Program-made: the position numbers and the translations under genes | Origin: Desulfovibrio sp. | GTDB taxonomy: Bacteria > Desulfobacterota > Desulfovibrionia > Desulfovibrionales > Desulfovibrionaceae | Direction of reading: 5' to 3' | NCBI GenBank assembly: GCA_022837365.1 | Contig: JALHHV010000065.1 | Span: 1 to 7,333 of the forward strand | DNA length: 7,333 nt | Part shown: positions 1 to 4,400 of the stretch, one piece after another | Position numbering within the stretch: position 1 is the stretch's first letter | Layout of the letters: the number at the start of each line of letters is the position of its first letter | The notes under the pieces: generated by a model | Told to the model about the DNA's origin: nothing | What the model saw: only the letters and a program-made list of their open reading frames with translations | Database searches by the model: none

Positions 1-104
1 CGCAGCGATTCGCGGTACCGGAAATACGCGCGGTACAGCAGCGCGCCGGGAAAGCCGCTGAGGGCGCAGGCAAGCTGGACCAGGAACCAGGGGTCGCGAA
101 GCAT
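1..104 (-). CDS. Unknown protein, N-terminal fragment (gene runs off the left edge)
   Basis: The visible frame starts with ATG at 104-102 and stays open for 34 codons to the window edge. A strong AGGAG (complement of 110-114) sits 5 bases before the ATG, and the start is 37 bases after the stop of the PP-loop gene, which is operon-like spacing. The visible peptide begins MLRDPWFLVQLACALSGFPG and continues with LLYRAYFRYRESLR. It has a short hydrophobic stretch (residues 6-23) followed by an aromatic and Arg-rich segment. The pattern PGxLxxxxYRxxxxR recalls the N-terminal region of some hexapeptide-repeat acyltransferases, but no repeat is visible, so this is only a guess. It could equally be a membrane-associated protein. 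Confidence 0.7.
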   Translation of the reverse strand, partial: MLRDPWFLVQLACALSGFPGALLYRAYFRYRESL

Positions 105-109
105 GGGGT

Positions 110-114
110 CTCCT
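110..114 (-). promoter_or_regulatory. Ribosome-binding site of the left-edge gene
   Basis: The minus strand reads CACAGGAGACCCC then ATG. AGGAG lies 5 bases before the start codon at 104, a good match that argues strongly that the 34-codon fragment is a real gene start. Confidence 0.75.
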
Positions 115-122
115 GTGCGGAA

Positions 123-137
123 CGTCCGGAGCGGACG
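123..137 (-). repeat. Small 6-bp hairpin between the PP-loop gene and the left-edge gene
   Basis: CGTCCG (123-128) and CGGACG (132-137) are complementary with a 3-base loop, inside the 37-base gap just before the ribosome-binding site of the left-edge gene. It is short enough to be chance. If real, it would sit where it could tune translation of the next gene. Confidence 0.3.
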
Positions 138-141
138 CGGG

Positions 142-1248
142 TCATGACGCCAGCAGGCGGTACAGTTCGTCGTCTTCTCCCACCCGGTCGCGGAGCATGC
201 GCCGCATTTCGTCCACCATGCCGAGGTCGCGGGCGATTTCCGCCAGTTCCTCGCACCCGGTGTCCGCCTGGTCGTAGAAGGCGCGCACGGTCTCCAGCGC
301 CAGCGTGCCGTTGCGCACCTGGTTGCTGAACTCGAAGTCCACGTAACTGTTGGTGTTACCGCACCGGGCAAGGTACGACCACAGCTTCACCAGACGGCAT
401 CCCGAGGCGATGTAGGTCTTGGAAAACCGCTTGATGGGCGTCCAGTCCAATCGCTCGCGCACCACCTGCATCATGGTTTCCGGCAGGTAGGGAAAGTGCT
501 GGTAGGGAAAGACCAGTTGCACCCCCGCAGGGGCCAGCGATTCGGGAAAGAGCCTTTCCGGGCACGGCCCGTGCGCCGCCTGCCAGCCCGCCCTGGCCGT
601 TGCCGTGTCCTCGGCCACCACGGCCATGGTGAATTCCATGAACTCCCGTTGTGCGGGCTCCAGTTCCACGGCCTGCCCCATGAGCAGGATCTGGTCCGGA
701 TTGTGCCCGGAGAACACCAGCGGAATGCCCATGGCCCGGGCGAACTCCGTGGCCGTGCGGATGAGGAAGCGGCCGCAGAACGTGCAGACCTGCCCGCAGT
801 CCTGCTGGTGGATGCCGGGCTCGCAGAACAGGTAGCGGTAGTAGCGGCGCATCAGCGCGGGGTCCTGCCGGTAGACCACGTAGGGTATTTCCAGCCTGCG
901 GGCGATGGTGGCCGCGTTGTCGAAGGTTTCCGGGTATTCGTAGTTGATGTCGATGATGAACCCCAGCAGGTTCATCCCGTAGACGTCCTTCAGCAGGTGC
1001 GCCATGTACGCGCTGTCCTTGCCGCCGCTCAGCATGACCAGTCCTTCATGGGACAGGCGGGGCAGGCGTCCCCGGACCCCGGCCAGCGTGTCCTCGAAAA
1101 GGGTTTTCAGGCGAGGCCAGTCGCGTTGGGGCGGGGGGGCCTGTTTCGCGCAGAACTGGCACAACCCCTGGGCATCGATGGTGATGCCGTGAAAGGTATC
1201 TTCCTGCAGGTTGCATTTCCTGCATGCCGTGGTCGTGTATCTGAACAT
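142..1248 (-). CDS. PP-loop ATPase, sugar amidotransferase-like (WbpG/WbuX type)
   Basis: This 368-residue protein belongs to the N-type ATP pyrophosphatase (PP-loop) superfamily. The PP-loop is SGGKDS at residues 74-79. Before it lie two CxxC pairs (C9/C12 and C30/C33) in a metal-binding-like N-terminus, TTTACRKCNLQEDTF to GLCQFC. After it come CGQVCTFC (C151, C155, C158) and SGHNPDQIL (180-188). The C-terminus ASGCRLVKLWSYLARCGNTN with SNQVRNGTLALETVRAFYD matches the end of WbpG/WbuX-type N-acetyl-sugar amidotransferases as I remember them. Those enzymes activate a sugar with ATP and use ammonia, usually from a HisH/HisF-like partner that is not visible here. The start at 1248 is chosen because the Cys motif follows at residue 9 and AGGAG lies 12 bases upstream; the frame is open further, to 1401, but that extension is low-complexity Arg/Pro/Ala sequence. 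Lying downstream of the synthetase on the same strand, it may tailor its product, or a sugar joined to it. Sulfur transfer is an alternative, since related PP-loop enzymes with Cys clusters do this. Confidence 0.88.
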   Translation of the reverse strand: MFRYTTTACRKCNLQEDTFHGITIDAQGLCQFCAKQAPPPQRDWPRLKTLFEDTLAGVRGRLPRLSHEGLVMLSGGKDSAYMAHLLKDVYGMNLLGFIIDINYEYPETFDNAATIARRLEIPYVVYRQDPALMRRYYRYLFCEPGIHQQDCGQVCTFCGRFLIRTATEFARAMGIPLVFSGHNPDQILLMGQAVELEPAQREFMEFTMAVVAEDTATARAGWQAAHGPCPERLFPESLAPAGVQLVFPYQHFPYLPETMMQVVRERLDWTPIKRFSKTYIASGCRLVKLWSYLARCGNTNSYVDFEFSNQVRNGTLALETVRAFYDQADTGCEELAEIARDLGMVDEMRRMLRDRVGEDDELYRLLAS

Positions 1249-1260
1249 GCCGTATGGGTT

Positions 1261-1265
1261 CTCCT
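1261..1265 (-). promoter_or_regulatory. Ribosome-binding site of the PP-loop gene
   Basis: The minus strand reads GGCAGGAGAACCCATACGGC directly before the ATG at 1248. AGGAG is a good Shine-Dalgarno core, with 12 bases between it and the ATG, slightly longer than ideal. It supports starting the protein at 1248 rather than at the in-frame ATG at 1401. No convincing -10/-35 pair is visible in the G+C-rich gap upstream. Confidence 0.6.
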
Positions 1266-1331
1266 GCCGTTGCCGGGTGGATGGTGGGCCATGGCCGGAA
1301 CGCGCCGCCCGGCGTCCGGACGTGGATGTGC

Positions 1332-1378
1332 CCGCGCGGCCGCGGCACGGGGATGGGCATCCCGCCGCGGCCGCGCGG
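1332..1378 (-). repeat. Perfect 15-bp G+C inverted repeat in the intergenic gap
   Basis: CCGCGCGGCCGCGGC (1332-1346) and GCCGCGGCCGCGCGG (1364-1378) are exact reverse complements, again 17 bases apart. The inner part can extend the stem, since GGGAT (1350-1354) faces ATCCC (1359-1363) across GGGC. The predicted RNA stem is very stable. It lies only two bases from the preceding repeat and about 84 bases before the PP-loop start. The transcript after it (GGCACATCCACG) has no U-run, so a Rho-independent terminator is not supported. A transcript-stabilizing, attenuating or processing role is possible. Confidence 0.7.
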
Positions 1379-1380
1379 TT

Positions 1381-1417
1381 GGGTTCCGGCGGCGAGGGCA
1401 CGTTGCAGCCGGAACCC
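1381..1417 (-). repeat. Perfect 10-bp inverted repeat in the intergenic gap
   Basis: GGGTTCCGGC (1381-1390) and GCCGGAACCC (1408-1417) are exact reverse complements separated by 17 bases. In the minus-strand transcript this stem follows the synthetase stop by about 30 bases and is followed after two bases by the next stem, with no U-tract. It may be an RNA hairpin affecting read-through to the PP-loop gene, or a palindromic DNA site. Confidence 0.65.
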
Positions 1418-1435
1418 GGAAGTTCAGGGTGATTC

Positions 1436-1458
1436 CCCGAGACTGCGTCAGTCGCGGG
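1436..1458 (-). repeat. Inverted repeat around the synthetase stop codon
   Basis: On the plus strand CCCGAGACTG (1436-1445) faces CAGTCGCGGG (1449-1458), giving nine pairs in ten with one A/G mismatch and a 3-base loop. The stop codon complement (1448-1450) lies in the loop and inner stem. In the transcript the hairpin would form at the very end of the coding region. The bases that follow are GGGGAATCACC with no U-run, so it is not a standard intrinsic terminator. It could protect or process the 3' end, or be chance in G+C-rich DNA. Confidence 0.5.
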
Positions 1459-4400
1459 CCTCGGCCCCGATGGCCAGCCCGTCGATGAACTCGGCCGTCC
1501 GGGCGGCCAGTTCCGATGCGTGGGTCTTGATGAGCATGTGCGCCCCGCCCGCGTTGCATTGCAGGCAGGTGACGAAGGCGCGTTCCCATTGCGCCGCCAG
1601 GCTCCGGATGGGGGCGTCCTCCTCGTCCTGCCCGGCGACCACCAGCGCGGGCGTGCGCAGTTGCGGCCCGAACGTGAAGTCCAGCATGGCCGAGGTGTCG
1701 ATCCGCAGCGTCTTCAGGTAGTCGTCCCGCTCGGCGTCGGTCATGTGGGAGAAGTCGTATTTGTAGACCTCGCGCGAGTGGCGCAGGATGTCCTCGTCCG
1801 AGCCGGAAAGGATGGCCCGCAGCCCGCCCTGCACCCCCGGCGGGGGGCTGGACACGATGACCACCCCGGCCGGAGGGGTTCCCCGGTCCTCCAGCAGGCG
1901 GGCGATTTCGTAGGCCACGTGCCCGCCGAACGAGTAGCCGAGCAGGAACAGCGGCGTTTCACGGGCCAGGTCGGACAGCCGGTCGGCATATACCCGGGCG
2001 ATTTCGGGTATGGAGCCCAGCGGGCTGCCGCTTCTGCCGTGACCGGGCAGGCTGGCCGCCAGCACGCCGTAGTCCCTGGGCAGGTGCGCGGCGAATTCGC
2101 GGTACATGGTGGGGTTGCCGCAGGCGTAGGGCAGGCAGAACAGCCGGGCCAGCGGGAATTGCGGCGCGGTCAGTTCCACCATGTCCGCCTCTTCCCCGCC
2201 CGGAGAGGCGCGGCGGCGGATGTGCTCCACGATGGAGGCCACGGTCTGGTACTCGAAGGCTTCGCGCAGGCCGAAATCGATGAAGCCTTCCTTCTTCATG
2301 CGCATGATCAGGCGCATGGCCTTCAGCGAATCGCCGCCCACGTCCCAGAAGTTGCTGCTCAGGCCGATGCCGCTCACGCCCAGCACTTCCTCCCAGATGC
2401 GGGTCACCTGCTGCTCCAGCGGCGTCGTGGGGCGGTCCGAGGCGTCGTCGATGCGGCCCGCCTGGATGGTCACCTCGGGCAGCCCCTTCCTGTCCAGCTT
2501 GCCGCTGGGCGTGCAGGGCATTTCGGGCAGGTGCTCGAAATGCACGGGAATCATGTATTCCGGAAGGTTGCGGGCAAGGTGCGCGCGCAGGTCGGCCACG
2601 GGCACGGGACCGGGCGAATCGGTCGGGCCGGTGTAGAAGGCCACCAGCACGAGGCTGCCCGAGGTGTCCTTGCGGGGGGCCACCACGGCTTCGGCCACGC
2701 CGTCGTGCCCGCGCAGGGCGAACTCTATCTCGCCCGCCTCGATGCGGTAGCCGCGCAGGTTGATCTGGTGGTCGTTGCGGCCCAGGTATTCGATGTTGCC
2801 GTCGTTCAGCATGCGCACCACGTCGCCGGTGCGGTAGATGCGCTCTCCGGGCCGGTACGGGTCGGGCACGAAGGCGGCGGCGTCCTTGTCGGGCTTGTCG
2901 TGGTAGCCGTTGGTCACGCCCTCGCCGCCGATGCACAGTTCGCCGGGCACGCCGAGCATGCAGGCCTTGAGATCGGCGTTGAGGATGTAGACCCGCGTGT
3001 TGAACACGGGCTTGCCGATGGGCACGGTGTTCAGGTCCACGCGCCCTTCGGCGTTGACGGGTATGGGGAACCAGGTGGAGGCCACCGTGGTTTCCGTGGG
3101 GCCGTATTCGTTGATGAAGCGGTGGCCGGGATAGTGGCGCAGCCAGAGGTTGAGGTCCTTGGTGTTGATGACCTCGCCGCCCATCATGATGCGCATGTCG
3201 TCGCGCAGGGGAATGGGCTGGTCGCCGAGGTATTCCCGCGCCCCGGCCAGCAGCGAGAAGTGCGAGGGGGTCACGTTCAGGAAGGTGATGTCCCGCTCGC
3301 CCAGGAAGTGCAGCAGGCTGTTCACGTCCCTGGTGCGTTCCTCGGACAGGATGTGCAGCGATGCCCCGGCCAGGAAGGGCGTCCAGTTGCTGGTGAGGGT
3401 CATGTCGAAGGCGTACGAGGTGAGCAGGGCCAGCCTGTCCTCCGGGGCGATGCCGATTTCCAGGCGCACCCAGTTCAGGAAGTTCACGATGTTGCGGTGG
3501 GTGACCATGACCCCCTTGGGGTTGCCCGTGGAGCCGGAGGTGTAGATCATGTAGGCGAGGTCGCGCGGGGTGCACGCGGGCAGGGTGGCGGTGCGCGGGG
3601 CGTACGCCGCCTCCGGAAGCACGACCTTGCCGCGCAGGGCGGCGGGCACGTCGGCCTCGGCGGCGCCCTCGTCCAGCAGCACGATGGCGCCCACGCCGCC
3701 CAGGTGCGCTTCCAGCCCGGCGAGATGGCGCGACTGGGTCAGCAGTACCCTGGCCCGTGAATCGGCCAGCACGTAGGCCACCCGGTCGGCCGGGTAGTCG
3801 ATGTCGATGGGCAGGTAGGCCGCGCCCGCCTTCATGACGCCCAACTGGGCCACGGGCACCTCGATGCTCCGGTGCATGAACAGCGCCACGAAGTCGCCGC
3901 TGCCCACGCCCAGCGAGGCCAGCAGCCCGGCCACGCGGGCGGCCCGGTCGTCGAATTCCGCATAGGTCAGGCTGGCGTCCTCGAAGGTCAGGGCCAGCGC
4001 GTCGGGGGTGCGGGCAACGGTGTCCGCGATCAGCCCGTGCAGCGTGTCGTCGGGGATGGGGGCCTCGGTGCGATTCACCTCGTCGAGCAGCGCGCGGTAT
4101 TTCTCGGGGATGACGTTTTCGCCGGTGAAGGGCGCGTCCGCCCGGCCGCCGAGGTGGGCGTCGGCCAGTTGCCGGAGCAGGGTGCGGTACTGGGTGGAGA
4201 GTATTTCGACGAAGTCGCGGTCGAACAGGTCGCGCACGTAGTTCCAGTTGAAGTAGTAGGCGTCCTCCTCGTCCTGCCGCGCGCGGTAGTCGTAGATGAC
4301 GAGGTCGATGAAGGTGCCCGGCGCGCCGGTGCGGAATTCCGGGGTGCTCAGGCGCACGGTCTTCATGCCGCTGACCTCGCCCGAGTACATCCCGATGGAA

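Noticed and set aside
1332..1378. Rho-independent terminator
   Set aside because: The stem is strong, but neither strand shows a T-run after it, so I list it only as an inverted repeat.
1249..1401. Extension of the PP-loop protein to the in-frame ATG at 1401
   Set aside because: The added 51 residues are Arg/Pro/Ala-rich low-complexity sequence that overlaps the large inverted repeats. The family begins just before the first CxxC, and AGGAG supports 1248.
496..1488. Plus-strand open frame of 330 codons
   Set aside because: It is antisense to the well-supported PP-loop gene and has biased low-complexity composition. Long antisense frames are expected in G+C-rich DNA.
1520..3760. Plus-strand open frame of 746 codons
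   Set aside because: It is antisense to the adenylation, carrier and thioesterase domains. The product is His/Gly/Val/Gln-rich with no family motif, as expected for the complement of G+C-rich coding DNA.
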